A DNA stretch of 64,000 nt from NCBI RefSeq assembly GCF_027922005.1, contig NZ_BSEV01000008.1, positions 216,704-280,703 of the forward strand, in the 5' to 3' direction. The notes under the pieces were generated by a model that saw nothing but the letters and a program-made list of their open reading frames with translations, had not been told where the DNA came from and did no database searches. This DNA comes from Streptosporangium carneum. GTDB lineage: Bacteria > Actinomycetota > Actinomycetes > Streptosporangiales > Streptosporangiaceae. This document shows positions 41,632-50,984 of the stretch, piece after piece. The first letter of the stretch is position 1, and each line of letters opens with the position of its first letter. A program made the translations under genes and the position numbers.

Positions 41632-44340
41632 TCAGCCAGGCAGACGCCTGACCCGCTCGGAGGACGGGTCGTAGAGGGGTTCGGCGGCGACGGCCGCGCC
41701 GATCCAGGCCCCGGTGACGCCGACCTCGACGCGGTCGCCGGGGGCGACGCCCTCGGGCAGGTAGGCGTAGGCGATCGAGCGCTCCACCCGGTGGCCGTAC
41801 CCGCCGCTGGTCACGCGCGAGGCGGGCCTGCCGTCCACCCGGACCGGTTCGCCCCCCAGGCAGACCTGGCGAGGGTCGTCGAGCACGAGACAGAACAGCC
41901 GCCTGGCGGGAGCGCCGCCGAGATCGTCCGCGGACACGTCGGAGGCGGGCGCGCCGGAGCGGGGACGTCGGGAGGCCTCCAGCGCGGCCCTGCCGAGGAA
42001 GTCCTTGTCCCCGGCGACCGCGAAGTCCAGGCCCGCCTCGAACGGGGTGGTCTCCGGGGTGACGTCCAGGCCCCAGACCCGGTACCCCTTCTCCAGGCGC
42101 ATCGAGTCGATCGCGCGGTAGCCCGCCGGGCGCATGCCGTACGGCGTGCCCGCCGCCATGAGCGTCTCCCACAGCGTGAGGCCGTACTCCGAGGGGCAGT
42201 ACAGCTCCCAGCCGAACTCGCCGACGAACGTCACCCGTTGGGCCAGCACGGGGACGTTTCCGACGGTGATCTCCCTGGCCTTCATGTATCCGAAGGTCAG
42301 GTCGTCGTCGGAGAGCGAGCCGAGGACGGCCGGCGCGCGCGGACCCCACAGGCAGTAGCAGGCGTGGGCGGAGGTGACGTCGCGGACGTCGAGGCCGTGG
42401 CGGCGCAGCCAGGCCGCGTCGTGGACGCCGAAGGCGGTTCCGGTGACCAGGCGGAAGCGGTCCTCGGCCAGGCGGGTGACGGTCAGGTCGGCCTCGACGC
42501 CGCCGCGGTCGTTGAGCAGCTGGGTGTAGACGACGGAGCCGGGGGGCCGGTCGAGCTGCCCCGCGCACACCCACTGCAGCCCCTCCAGCGCGCGGTCGCC
42601 CGACACCTCGAGCTTGGAGAACGAGGTCTGGTCGAACAGGCCCGCCGCGTCCCGGGTCGCCAGGCACTCCGCACGGATCGCCGAGGACCAGATCCGGCCC
42701 GCCCAGCCCTCGGGACGCCCCCGGCCGCCGGTGCGCCCAGGCGCGTGCCCGCCGGCCGGCCCCGGTTCCGACCGGCCCGTGTCGGCCTGGCCCTCGGCGG
42801 ACGGGACGGCGTCGACCGGGACGGCGTTGGACTCGAACCAGTTGACCCGCTCCCAGCCCGCCTTCTCGCCGAACACCGCCCCCAGCTCCGCGTGCCGTAC
42901 CCACGCGGGGGAACGGCGCAGCGGCCTGGCGGCGGTGCGCTCTTCGCCGGGGTAGACGATGTCGTAGTACTTGGAGTAGGAGTCCAGCGCCTTCGCCCGC
43001 GCCCACCGGGCGGATCGGGCGTGGGTCCCGAACCTGCGCAGGTCCATGCCGAACACGTCGTACTCGGGCGTGCCGTCCACGATCCACTCGGCCATGACCT
43101 TGCCGACGCCGCCCGCCGCCGCCAGGCCGTGCACGCAGAACCCCGCCGCCGTCCACAGACCCCTGACCGGGGTCTCCCCCAGCAGGAACTCCCCGTCCGG
43201 GGTGAAGGCCTCGGGACCGTGGACGACCTTCACGATCGAGGTACGGCCCAGCGCGGGAACCCGCCGCGTCGCCGACTCCCAGGACTCCTGAAATTTCGGC
43301 ATGTCCGGGGCGAAGAGTGTCCTGGGCTCCTCCAGTGGGCGTTCCACGTCCCAGATCTCGGGAGTCCGGATGTAGCCTCCCACCAGGATCCCGCCGCCCT
43401 CCTCCCTGAAGTAGACGATGTTGTCCGGGTCACGGACCGTCGGCGTCGAGGCGGGGACCCCGAAGGGCTCGGTGACGACGTACTGGTGCTTGATCGGCAC
43501 GATCGGGATGTCCACCCCGGCCAGCCGTCCGACCCGCCCGCTGGCGGCTCCCGCCGCGATGACCACGACCTCGGCCCGCAGCGACCACTCCTCCCAGCCG
43601 ACGCCCGAGCCCGGACCGACCTCCGCCCCCGAGCCTGAGCCCGGACCGACCTCCGCGCCCGATCTCGCCCCGGAGCCCCCGGCCGAACCCGAGCCGACGC
43701 CCGAGCCGACGCCCGTGTCCATGTCCATGTCCATGTCCGTGTCCGTGCCCGGCTTCACACATGACGCCAGGCGAAGCCCGGATACCTCGCCGCCGACCAC
43801 CTCGATCCCCGTCACCCGGGTGCCGGTAAGGATCCGCACGCCCAGCTTCTCCGCTCCCGCGACCAGCGCCCTGGCCAGCAGCGCCGGGTCGAGCCAGCCG
43901 TCCCCCGGCAGCCAGAGCGCGGCGCGCACGTCACGCACGTCGAGCAGCGGCAGCATCTCGCCCGCCTCGGCGCCCGACAGGACGGAAAGGTCCAGGCCGT
44001 AGGTCTCCCCCGCTCCCGCCAGACGCAGGGACTCCTCGACCCGCTCGGGCGTGGTCGCCAGGCGCAGTCCGCCGACCCCGCGCCAGCCGGGGTCCATCCC
44101 GGTCAGCTCGGCCAGCTCGGGATAGAGCCCCGCCGAATACATGATCATCTTTGTCTGGGTGACGGTCGAGCGGAGCTGGCCGACGAACCCGGCCGAGTGC
44201 CAGGTGGTCCCCTCGGTCAGCTCGTGCCGCTCGACCAGGACGATCTCGGTCCAGCCGAGCCTGGCCAGGTGGTAGGCGACGCTGCACCCGGCCACCCCGC
44301 CGCCGATCACGACGGCCCGCGCGGAGTTGGGAAGTTTCAA
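41632..44340 (-). CDS. FAD-dependent dimethylglycine/sarcosine dehydrogenase-like protein with GcvT domain
   Basis: About 902 residues (numbered here from TTG 44349). N-terminal FAD-binding DAO domain: VVIGGGVAGCSVAYHLARLG, ERHELTEGTTWHSAG (the H of TWHSAG is the usual covalent-flavin or active-site position). C-terminal half is a GcvT-like folate-binding domain with its barrel tail (VTSGGYGHRVERSIAYAYLP). The domain order is that of dimethylglycine or sarcosine dehydrogenases, which oxidise N-methyl groups and pass formaldehyde to tetrahydrofolate. Residues about 198-251 are a Gly/Ser/Asp/Met low-complexity insert (repeated TDMDMDMD and GAEVGPGSG units) not expected in the family. TTG 44340 preferred because GAGGGG spacing fits; TTG 44349 touches it. 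Confidence 0.85.
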   Translation of the reverse strand: MKLPNSARAVVIGGGVAGCSVAYHLARLGWTEIVLVERHELTEGTTWHSAGFVGQLRSTVTQTKMIMYSAGLYPELAELTGMDPGWRGVGGLRLATTPERVEESLRLAGAGETYGLDLSVLSGAEAGEMLPLLDVRDVRAALWLPGDGWLDPALLARALVAGAEKLGVRILTGTRVTGIEVVGGEVSGLRLASCVKPGTDTDMDMDMDTGVGSGVGSGSAGGSGARSGAEVGPGSGSGAEVGPGSGVGWEEWSLRAEVVVIAAGAASGRVGRLAGVDIPIVPIKHQYVVTEPFGVPASTPTVRDPDNIVYFREEGGGILVGGYIRTPEIWDVERPLEEPRTLFAPDMPKFQESWESATRRVPALGRTSIVKVVHGPEAFTPDGEFLLGETPVRGLWTAAGFCVHGLAAAGGVGKVMAEWIVDGTPEYDVFGMDLRRFGTHARSARWARAKALDSYSKYYDIVYPGEERTAARPLRRSPAWVRHAELGAVFGEKAGWERVNWFESNAVPVDAVPSAEGQADTGRSEPGPAGGHAPGRTGGRGRPEGWAGRIWSSAIRAECLATRDAAGLFDQTSFSKLEVSGDRALEGLQWVCAGQLDRPPGSVVYTQLLNDRGGVEADLTVTRLAEDRFRLVTGTAFGVHDAAWLRRHGLDVRDVTSAHACYCLWGPRAPAVLGSLSDDDLTFGYMKAREITVGNVPVLAQRVTFVGEFGWELYCPSEYGLTLWETLMAAGTPYGMRPAGYRAIDSMRLEKGYRVWGLDVTPETTPFEAGLDFAVAGDKDFLGRAALEASRRPRSGAPASDVSADDLGGAPARRLFCLVLDDPRQVCLGGEPVRVDGRPASRVTSGGYGHRVERSIAYAYLPEGVAPGDRVEVGVTGAWIGAAVAAEPLYDPSSERVRRLPG

Positions 44341-44416
44341 GGTCGGCAACCCCTCTGTAACGACTCTGTCCGCGGCATCAGATCAATGGTATGAAGGTAG
44401 GCCAAAGGAGTGCGGC

Positions 44417-45418
44417 ATGCCAGATGCTCTCGCAGAGGTCCGGGAATGGGCCGGACAGCCCGTCGTCGAAACGCCGATCAAGGGCGGGCTCAGTCACCGG
44501 ATCGCCCGCCTCGACGCGGCCGACGGGCAGCGCTGGGTGCTGCGGGTGCTCGACCCCCGGGTCTCGGAAGCCGAGCTCGGCATCCCCCTCGACCTGGAGA
44601 TCGCCAACACGCTGCTGGCGGCCGAGTCCGGGGTCGGCCCCCGCGTCCTGCGCCGGATGCCCGACGCCCTCCTGCTGGAGTATCTGGACGGTTCCACCCT
44701 GGACGCCCCCGCTGTGAGAGCGCTCCCTGCACCGATCGCGGCAGCCTGCCGCAAACTGCACGCGGGTCCCCGCTTCGTCAACGACTTCTCCGTCTTCCGC
44801 AAGCTCGAACGCTTCCTCGACCTGTGCCACACCCACCAGCTACGCAAACCCGACGGCTACGAGGACCTGCTGGGGACCGCGGCGGAGATCGAGCGGGCGC
44901 TGGCCGCCCGTCCGCTGCCCGCCGTGCCCTGCCACAACGACCTGCTGCCCGCGAACTTCATCCGCTGCGGCGCCGAGATCAGGATCGTGGACTACCAGCT
45001 CTCCGGGAACAACGATCCGGCCTTCGAGCTGGGCGACATCGCCGCGGAGGCGGACTACGACCCGGAGCTGACCCGTGGCCTGGCCCGCGCCTACTTCGGC
45101 GAGGACGACCCCGGGCTGACCGCCAGGGTCAGGCTCAACCTGATCATGTCCAACCTGACCTGGACCCTCTGGTTCGCCGTGCACCACGGGCTGTTGGCCG
45201 AGCAGGCCGCCGCGGCGGACTTCAACTACGAGGCGGAGGCCGCCGGCAAGTTCGAGCGGGCCGTACGGGACATGGACGACCCGGGGTTCGGCCGGCTCGT
45301 CGACGACGTCCGGGGCTCGCACCCCGGATCTTTCACCCCCCGCAAGAAACGCACGACGCAAGGAGGCTTGAGTGACCAAGCCAGCCCAGCAGGACGAGGA
45401 CGCGAAGAGACTCGCTGA
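44417..45418 (+). CDS. choline kinase-like/APH phosphotransferase
   Basis: A 333-residue kinase-fold protein of the choline/ethanolamine kinase type: IKGGLSHRIARL (nucleotide-loop region), WVLRVLDPRV, LLEYLDGSTLDAP, the Brenner-like catalytic loop CHNDLLPANFIR and the metal-binding IVDYQLSGNNDPAFELGD. It likely phosphorylates a choline- or ethanolamine-like amine or sugar. It is the first gene of a unit with an APC permease (47-bp overlap) and divergent from the dimethylglycine-dehydrogenase-like gene, which suggests a shared pathway for quaternary or methylated amines. ATG with AAGGAG 6 nt upstream. Confidence 0.88.
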   Translation: MPDALAEVREWAGQPVVETPIKGGLSHRIARLDAADGQRWVLRVLDPRVSEAELGIPLDLEIANTLLAAESGVGPRVLRRMPDALLLEYLDGSTLDAPAVRALPAPIAAACRKLHAGPRFVNDFSVFRKLERFLDLCHTHQLRKPDGYEDLLGTAAEIERALAARPLPAVPCHNDLLPANFIRCGAEIRIVDYQLSGNNDPAFELGDIAAEADYDPELTRGLARAYFGEDDPGLTARVRLNLIMSNLTWTLWFAVHHGLLAEQAAAADFNYEAEAAGKFERAVRDMDDPGFGRLVDDVRGSHPGSFTPRKKRTTQGGLSDQASPAGRGREETR

Positions 45419-46916
45419 ACTCGGCTACAAGCAGGAGCTCTCCCGCACCTGGAGCGGCTTCTCCAACTTCGCCATCTCCTTCTCGATCATCTCGATCCTG
45501 GCCGGGTGCTTCACCACCTTCGGCCAGGCCTGGAACAACGGCGGTCCGATCGCCATCTCATGGGGCTGGCCACTGATCTCGATCTTCATCCTCGTCATCG
45601 GCCTGTGCATGTCCGAGCTGGTGTCCGCCTACCCGACGGCGGGCGGCATCTACTGGTGGGCCGCCAAGATGGGCAGGCCGGTCCACGGCTGGTTCACCGG
45701 GTGGTTCAACCTCATCGGGCTGATCGCGGTGACCGCCTCGGTCGACTACGGCTGCGCGACGTTCACGAACATCACCCTCAGCCGGTTCGTCCCCGGCTGG
45801 ACCCCCACCCTCACCAGCGCTTTCCTGCTGTTCGCGGTGATCCTCGCACTGCACGCCCTGATCAACGTCTTCAGCCACCGGCTCATCGCGGTCCTGCAGA
45901 ACGTCTCGGTGTGGTGGCACGTGTTCGGCGCCGCGGTGGTCGTGCTCATCCTGGTCTTCGGCCCCGACTCGCACCAGTCGATGTCGTTCGTCTTCACCGA
46001 GACGATCAACAACTCGGGGTTCTCCGACTCCTCCTACTGGTTCTACGTGCTCCCGCTCGGATTCCTGCTGACCCAGTACACGATCACCGGCTTCGACGCG
46101 TGCGCGCACGTGTCGGAGGAGACCCAGGGCGCCTCGACCGCGGCCGCCAAGGGACTGTGGAAGTCGATCTTCTACTCGGCGATCGGCGGCTGGATCCTGC
46201 TGCTGGCCTTCCTGTTCGCGGCCACCGACGTGGACGCGATCAACAAGGCGGGCGGCTTCGTCGGCGCCGTCTTCGACACCGCGCTCCCCGGCAACCTGGC
46301 CACGGCGATCTTCGCGATCTCCACCGTCGGCCAGTTCTTCTGCGGCATGAGCTGCGTGACGTCGATGTCCCGGATGACCTACGCCTTCTCCAGGGACGGC
46401 GCCGTTCCCGGCTGGCGCCTGTGGTCCAGGGTCGACGCCAACCGGACCCCGGTCAACGCGATCGTCTTCGGCTGCGTCGCCGCGCTGGTCCTGACCCTTC
46501 CCGCCCTCTACGAGGCCCCCGGCGGGCTGCCGCTGGCGTTCTACGCGGTCGTCTCGGTCGCGGTCATCGGCCTCTACATCGCCTTCGCGATCCCGATCTG
46601 GCTCAGACTGCGGATGGGCGACCGGTTCCAGCCGGGGCCGTGGACGCTCGGCTCGAAGTACAGGGTCATGTGCTGGATCGCGATCGTCGAGATCGTCGTC
46701 GTGTCGGTCTACTTCGTCATGCCGCTGGTCCCCGCGGCCGTGCCGTTCGGCGAGGGCTTCACGTGGAGCGCGGTGAACTACGCGCCCCTCGTGGTCGGCG
46801 TGATGGTCCTCTGCGTCGGGCTGTGGTGGGCGTTGTCCGCCCGGCACTGGTTCACCGGGCCGCGCCGTACGGTCGACGACGTCGACGACGTCGGCGAGGA
46901 GCAGCCGGTCGGCTGA
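45372..46916 (+). CDS. APC family amino acid/amine permease
   Basis: A 514-residue transporter with about twelve TM helices. N-terminal LGYKQELSRTWSGFSNFAIS and FSIISILAGCFTTFGQAWNN match the GABA/choline/ethanolamine-permease branch (the QELxR...SNFAxSFS signature); YPTAGGIYWWAAKM in TM3 is the usual AGGxY substrate motif. Context with a choline-kinase-like protein and a dimethylglycine-type flavoprotein suggests import of choline, ethanolamine or a methylated amine. GTG start with GGAGG 5 nt upstream inside the preceding gene, so the two are coupled. Confidence 0.93.
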   Translation: MTKPAQQDEDAKRLAELGYKQELSRTWSGFSNFAISFSIISILAGCFTTFGQAWNNGGPIAISWGWPLISIFILVIGLCMSELVSAYPTAGGIYWWAAKMGRPVHGWFTGWFNLIGLIAVTASVDYGCATFTNITLSRFVPGWTPTLTSAFLLFAVILALHALINVFSHRLIAVLQNVSVWWHVFGAAVVVLILVFGPDSHQSMSFVFTETINNSGFSDSSYWFYVLPLGFLLTQYTITGFDACAHVSEETQGASTAAAKGLWKSIFYSAIGGWILLLAFLFAATDVDAINKAGGFVGAVFDTALPGNLATAIFAISTVGQFFCGMSCVTSMSRMTYAFSRDGAVPGWRLWSRVDANRTPVNAIVFGCVAALVLTLPALYEAPGGLPLAFYAVVSVAVIGLYIAFAIPIWLRLRMGDRFQPGPWTLGSKYRVMCWIAIVEIVVVSVYFVMPLVPAAVPFGEGFTWSAVNYAPLVVGVMVLCVGLWWALSARHWFTGPRRTVDDVDDVGEEQPVG

Positions 46917-46939
46917 CCGGCCGCCGAACCGGTCACGCC

Positions 46940-46990
46940 CCTGAACCGGTCGTGTTCCTGGGCCGGTCGTGTTCCTGGGCCGGTCGTGTT
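46940..46990. repeat. 17-bp tandem repeat, three copies
   Basis: Units CCTGAACCGGTCGTGTT, CCTGGGCCGGTCGTGTT, CCTGGGCCGGTCGTGTT in tandem, between convergent permease and lipB genes. Slippage-type minisatellite; no clear function. Confidence 0.85.
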
Positions 46991-47049
46991 TCTGAACGAC
47001 GAGGTCGGCGGGTCCCCTCCGAGCGGGGCCCGCCGAGCGGCCTGCCTCG

Positions 47050-47688
47050 TCAGCGCGCCTCGAAGGCCTCCGCCACCGCCGCCCTGACGCGGTCCATGGC
47101 TCCGGCGGCGGAGACCTCACGGTTCAGCGAGGTCATGTCGACCTCGGGCATGCCGCAGGCCACCGCCCAGCCCCACGGGGTCAGGTCGCCGTCGACGTTG
47201 AGGGCGAACCCGTGGCTGGTGACCCCGCGGCTCTGCCGCATGCCGATCGAAACGATCTTCCGGTCCGTCTGGGCGGTCCACACGCCGGTCAGCAGCTCGG
47301 AGCCGGGCGGGGTGTCGCGGCGCTCGGCCTCGACCCCCAGCGCGGCGAGCGCGCTCACCAGCCGGAGCTCGACCTCGCGCACGTAGTCGACGATCCCCTC
47401 CGACTCGTCGAGCTTGACGATCAGGTATCCGACCAGCTGGCCGGGACCGTGATAGGTGAGCTGGCCGCCTCTGCCCGTGCTCACGACCGGAATGCCGTGT
47501 GAGGGATCGGGCAGATGCTGCTCCAGCGTGCGCCTGCCGACGGTGTAGACCTGCGGATGGCTGAGAAGCCAGAGCGTGTCGGGGCGCTCGTCGCGCTGCC
47601 GCCGGCCGACCAGGTCGGCCATCCGCTCCATCGCCTTCTCGTAGTCCACCAGGTCGTCCTGCAAAAGTGCCAGCGGCCGTTCCCTCAT
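47050..47688 (-). CDS. lipB: lipoyl(octanoyl) transferase LipB
   Basis: A 212-residue enzyme that moves octanoate from acyl carrier protein to lipoyl domains, the first step of lipoate synthesis. Motifs: RGGQLTYHGPGQLVGYLIVK (71-92), catalytic K144 in DRKIVSIGMRQSRGVTSHGF and acyl-thioester C178 in AVACGMPEVDMTSL. Length and residues are standard. It is not next to lipA here. Confidence 0.95.
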   Translation of the reverse strand: MRERPLALLQDDLVDYEKAMERMADLVGRRQRDERPDTLWLLSHPQVYTVGRRTLEQHLPDPSHGIPVVSTGRGGQLTYHGPGQLVGYLIVKLDESEGIVDYVREVELRLVSALAALGVEAERRDTPPGSELLTGVWTAQTDRKIVSIGMRQSRGVTSHGFALNVDGDLTPWGWAVACGMPEVDMTSLNREVSAAGAMDRVRAAVAEAFEAR

Positions 47689-47704
47689 GGCCCCCAGCCT
47701 AATT

Positions 47705-47890
47705 TCAGTAGCGGACCGCCGGAGCCTTGGGGATGAAGATCCACATCAGGACGTAGACCACCCACAGCGGCCCGGGAATGAGAGAGAGCAGCAGCCACAG
47801 CACCCGGACAACCGTGGGTGACCAGCCGAGGCTCTCCGCGATCCCGCCGCAGACGCCGGCGATTATCTTGTGGTTTCTCGAACGGTGCAC
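47705..47890 (-). CDS. PspC domain membrane protein
   Basis: A 61-residue protein: RNHKIIAGVCGGIAESLGWS is the PspC signature, followed by one or two membrane helices (VVRVLWLLLSLIPGPLWVVY, VLMWIFIPK). PspC proteins take part in envelope-stress responses. Single gene, just upstream of lipB on the same strand (16-bp gap), perhaps cotranscribed. Confidence 0.93.
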   Translation of the reverse strand: MHRSRNHKIIAGVCGGIAESLGWSPTVVRVLWLLLSLIPGPLWVVYVLMWIFIPKAPAVRY

Positions 47891-48063
47891 TTGTCTCTCC
47901 CCGGATCGTTGTTCTTCACCCGGTCCAACGACGGGCGGGAAAACCCACGTTCCCGAGAGATCCCTGAGAAAACCCTGTCAGGGTTCTCCCCCATCGCCCG
48001 TTTCCTCACCGGCCGTCTTCAGGGCCTGCCTCACGGAGGCCGACGCACCGGCCTGCCACCCGG

Positions 48064-49236
48064 TCAGTCCCCGAAGGTGTAGCTCCTTCCCTCGGGCCCC
48101 TCGGAGACGCGTACCTTCGACTCCGGCTCGTCCCACTGCTGAATGGAGACCTCCCACTTCCCCGCCTCGGGGGTGAGTTTCCGCAGGAGCAGGTTGGCCC
48201 TGTCCGAGGCGACCCGCAGGTCGGACACGAAGTCGACGCCGTCCGGCACCCGGTCGCGCCGTATGACGGCGACGGTGACATCCGTGGGCCCGTCGGCGCT
48301 GAACTCCCAGAGCGCGGGCTTGGCCCCGCACGGCAGCGACTTGGCGAGAACGCCGTCGTCACCGCCCTTCCCCGCCCAGATGAAGGCGTGCAGCTCCTCG
48401 CCCTCGCACCGGACGTACACCCGCGCCCCGCCGTGCAACGCGGGCGCGAAGGCGACTCTCCTGTTGATCTCGGTGAGACGACGGCCCTCGATCTGGTGCC
48501 CGTTGGGCAGGCCCGCGAGGTTGCGCTCGCCGTGCGCGGCGGGCAACGTGCCGCTGTCCAGGCAGATGTCCGGCGAGCAGGACATGCTGGAGACGCCTCC
48601 GTCGTGGATCGCGATCTCCCACAGCGCCTCCCGCGGTGCGGAGTCGGCGAGCATCCGGTCGAAGTCCCCGGAGGAGAGAGTGCCGTCGCTCCGCTCCCTG
48701 ACGTCCTGCGGCACCTGGGAGGCGGGCACGGTGAACGCCTCCACCGTGGCGGGGACGCCCTCCCTCGCCTCGTCGAGGGAGCCGGACAGGGTCCACTGGG
48801 TGTCGTGCGCTCCGCACACGCCGCCGTCCACCTGGTCGCCGAGGCGCACGAACGCCCAGCCCTCCGCGCAGTTCACCCGGTAGGAGGTCTCGTCGCTCCT
48901 GGGCGTGACCGAGAGCCGCTCCACCTTGGCCGTGTTCTCCGAGCGCGCGCCCGCCAGCCGTACCCCCTCCTCCCTCGGCGCCCTCTCGGTCTCGCCCACC
49001 CTGGCCGCGATGTCGGACCGCCGCCCGTTCGCACCGGACACTCCGGACAGCAGGGACGGCACCAGCACGGCCAGGACCGCGAACGCGGCGGCCACCGTCC
49101 CCGCGGCCGCCCACCCGCGCCTCCGCCGGATCCTCCTGCCCCGCGCGACGATCTCGTCGAGCCGGGCGGGGCCCCCGCGCCCGCCCTCGCTGCGCGCGGC
49201 GAGCAGCTCCCTCAGGTCGTGCTCGGTGTGGCTCAT
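48064..49236 (-). CDS. membrane protein paired with SigE-type sigma factor (putative anti-sigma/sensor)
   Basis: A 390-residue single-pass membrane protein. Residues 1-40 are cytoplasmic (LRELLAARSEGGRGGPARLD, Arg-rich RRIRRRRG), one TM helix at about 43-65 (AAAGTVAAAFAVLAVLVPSL) and a large extracytoplasmic domain with seven or more Cys (VNCAEGWAFV, MSCSPDICLD, KSLPCGAKPALW). No zinc-finger anti-sigma motif. It is encoded after a SigE-family sigma gene with an ATGA overlap, the usual place for an anti-sigma factor or effector in actinomycetes. Function inferred only from this. Confidence 0.75.
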   Translation of the reverse strand: MSHTEHDLRELLAARSEGGRGGPARLDEIVARGRRIRRRRGWAAAGTVAAAFAVLAVLVPSLLSGVSGANGRRSDIAARVGETERAPREEGVRLAGARSENTAKVERLSVTPRSDETSYRVNCAEGWAFVRLGDQVDGGVCGAHDTQWTLSGSLDEAREGVPATVEAFTVPASQVPQDVRERSDGTLSSGDFDRMLADSAPREALWEIAIHDGGVSSMSCSPDICLDSGTLPAAHGERNLAGLPNGHQIEGRRLTEINRRVAFAPALHGGARVYVRCEGEELHAFIWAGKGGDDGVLAKSLPCGAKPALWEFSADGPTDVTVAVIRRDRVPDGVDFVSDLRVASDRANLLLRKLTPEAGKWEVSIQQWDEPESKVRVSEGPEGRSYTFGD

Positions 49237-49724
49237 CGCTCCGCTCCCGTCATCGTCTGAACCCCCTGGTCGACCCGCAACCTGGTCAGGGCCCTGCCGA
49301 GCTGGCTCTTGACCGCCCCGACCGAACAGCCGAGCACGTCGGCCACCTGGGTCAGGGTCATCTCCTCGAAGTAGTGCAGGACGACCACCGCCCGCTGACG
49401 GTTCGACAACGCGCCGATCGCCGTCCACAGCACGTCCCTGTCGCCGACCTCACGCGTGAAGTCCCTCGTCTCCACCCGGTCGGGCAGCTCGGCCGTCGGG
49501 ATCTCACCCCGCCAGCGCCGCCGCCACCAGGAGGCGTGCGTGTTCGTGATGATCCGGTAGACGTACGGATCGGGGTCTCCGTCGATCCGCCGCCAGGCGA
49601 GCCACGCCCTGGCCAGCGCCGTCTGCACCAGGTCCTCGGCGATCGCCCAGTCCCTGGTGAGGAGGTACGCCGTTCTTCGCAGCCGTTCGTGACGCTGCGC
49701 GACGTACTCAGCGAACTCTGTCAT
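49233..49724 (-). CDS. SigE family RNA polymerase ECF sigma factor
   Basis: A 163-residue group 4 sigma factor. Region 2: RHERLRRTAYLLTRDWAIAE, DLVQTALARAWLAWRRI and the -10-binding part YVYRIITNTHASWWRRRW. Region 4: LSNRQRAVVVLHYFEEMTLT, QVADVLGCSVGAVKSQLGRA. This matches the actinobacterial SigE (SigE70/ECF41-like short) subfamily. ATG 49724 with GGAGG 6 nt upstream; a longer frame to 49814 has no ribosome binding site. Cotranscribed with the membrane protein that follows. Confidence 0.95.
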   Translation of the reverse strand: MTEFAEYVAQRHERLRRTAYLLTRDWAIAEDLVQTALARAWLAWRRIDGDPDPYVYRIITNTHASWWRRRWRGEIPTAELPDRVETRDFTREVGDRDVLWTAIGALSNRQRAVVVLHYFEEMTLTQVADVLGCSVGAVKSQLGRALTRLRVDQGVQTMTGAER

Positions 49725-49872
49725 CCCTGCCTCCAGCGTGACGCCTTCGAGGATGACTACCGCCGGGACCCGGCGTCCGGATGACAGCCGACACCACCCG
49801 AATGACCGCGTCACGTAAGGTCCCAGGCTCCGCTAGCCTCGCCTACGTCACGCACACGCGCTGGGACGGAAG

Positions 49873-50712
49873 GTGCCCAAGTTGATCGGCTGGTTCGAAG
49901 CGGTGGTCCTCGGGCTCGTTCAGGGATTGACAGAGTTTCTGCCGATCTCCTCCAGTGCCCATATCAGGGTCATCTCCGCGTTGTTCGGCTGGGAGGACCC
50001 GGGTGCCGCGTTCACGGCGGTGATCCAGATCGGCACAGAGGCCGCGGTGCTCATCTACTTCCGCAAGGAGATCGGGGAGATCATCTCCACCTGGGTGCAG
50101 GCGCTGTGGAAGCCCGAGCTGCGCCAACACCACGCGGCCAGGATGGGCTGGTACATCATCGTCGGCACGCTGCCGATCGTGGTGCTCGGCCTGCTGTTCA
50201 AGGACAGCATCGAGACCGTCTTCCGCGACCTGCGTCTGATCGGCACCACGCTGATCGTCTTCGGTGTGATCCTCTGGTTCGCCGACCGCACCGCCCGCAA
50301 CAAGCTCACGCTGGAGAGGCACCTCAGCTTCCCGCACGCCCTGATCTACGGCTTCGCCCAGTCGCTCGCCCTGATTCCCGGCGTCTCCCGCTCCGGCGGC
50401 ACGGTGAGCGCGGGACTGCTGCTCGACTACCGCAGGGAGGAGGCCGCGAAGTACTCCTTCCTGCTGGCCATCCCCGCGGTGCTCGGCGCGGGCGTGCTGG
50501 AGCTGTTCAAGATCGGTGACGGCGCGAGCCCCGACTGGGGCCCGACGATCCTGGCCACCGTGATCTCGTTCGTCGTCGGCTACGCCGCGGTCGCGTGGTT
50601 CCTGAAGTACATCAGCACGCACCGCTTCACCGGTTTCGTGATCTACCGGATCCTCCTCGGCATCCTCATCATCGCCCTGGTCAGCCTCGACGTCCTCCAG
50701 CCCATGGCCTGA
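49873..50712 (+). CDS. uppP: undecaprenyl-diphosphatase UppP (BacA)
   Basis: A 279-residue polytopic membrane enzyme that dephosphorylates undecaprenyl pyrophosphate to recycle the carrier lipid of peptidoglycan synthesis; overexpression gives bacitracin resistance in other bacteria. Motifs: GLVQGLTEFLPISSSAHIRV (Glu/Ser-rich motif 1) and ALIPGVSRSGGTVSAGLLLD (motif 2). About eight helices. GTG 49873 after GGACGGAAG; TTG 49882 is a possible alternative. The following 59-bp direct repeats separate it from hrpB. Confidence 0.95.
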   Translation: MPKLIGWFEAVVLGLVQGLTEFLPISSSAHIRVISALFGWEDPGAAFTAVIQIGTEAAVLIYFRKEIGEIISTWVQALWKPELRQHHAARMGWYIIVGTLPIVVLGLLFKDSIETVFRDLRLIGTTLIVFGVILWFADRTARNKLTLERHLSFPHALIYGFAQSLALIPGVSRSGGTVSAGLLLDYRREEAAKYSFLLAIPAVLGAGVLELFKIGDGASPDWGPTILATVISFVVGYAAVAWFLKYISTHRFTGFVIYRILLGILIIALVSLDVLQPMA

Positions 50713-50772
50713 CCCCGCCCACCTCACCCACCGGCCTGGTCTCCCAGGCCACTCCCTCGCCGCGGCCCCGCA

Positions 50773-50918
50773 CCTCCACCCGTCCGCGACCGTCCACAGC
50801 GCCGGTACGGCGAGCGGCGGAGCAGGGCGGAACCGCACCGACGCGCGGCACCACCTGAACCTCCACCCCTCCGCGACCGTCCACAGCGCCGGTACGGCGA
50901 ACGGCGGAGCGGGGCGGA
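50773..50918. repeat. 59-bp imperfect direct repeat, two copies
   Basis: Copies at 50773-50831 and 50860-50918, 87 bp apart start to start, differing at about four positions; both contain the run CCGCGACCGTCCACAGCGCC. They fill most of the uppP-hrpB intergenic space. Probably a duplication; an operator pair is possible. Confidence 0.8.
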
Positions 50919-50984
50919 TCGGCGCCGGTGCGCGGCGCGCGGCCCGGTTGGGAGAGACCGGCCCGGTTCGGAGAGACTGGCCTG

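Noticed and set aside
41791..43638. 615-codon plus-strand frame opposite the dimethylglycine-dehydrogenase-like gene
   Set aside because: Antisense shadow of a recognised gene; no family features.
45506..47386. Long alternative frames on both strands across the APC permease (also 45558-47120 minus)
   Set aside because: Shadows of the permease; Arg/Asp/His-rich translations, and they cross the true stop.
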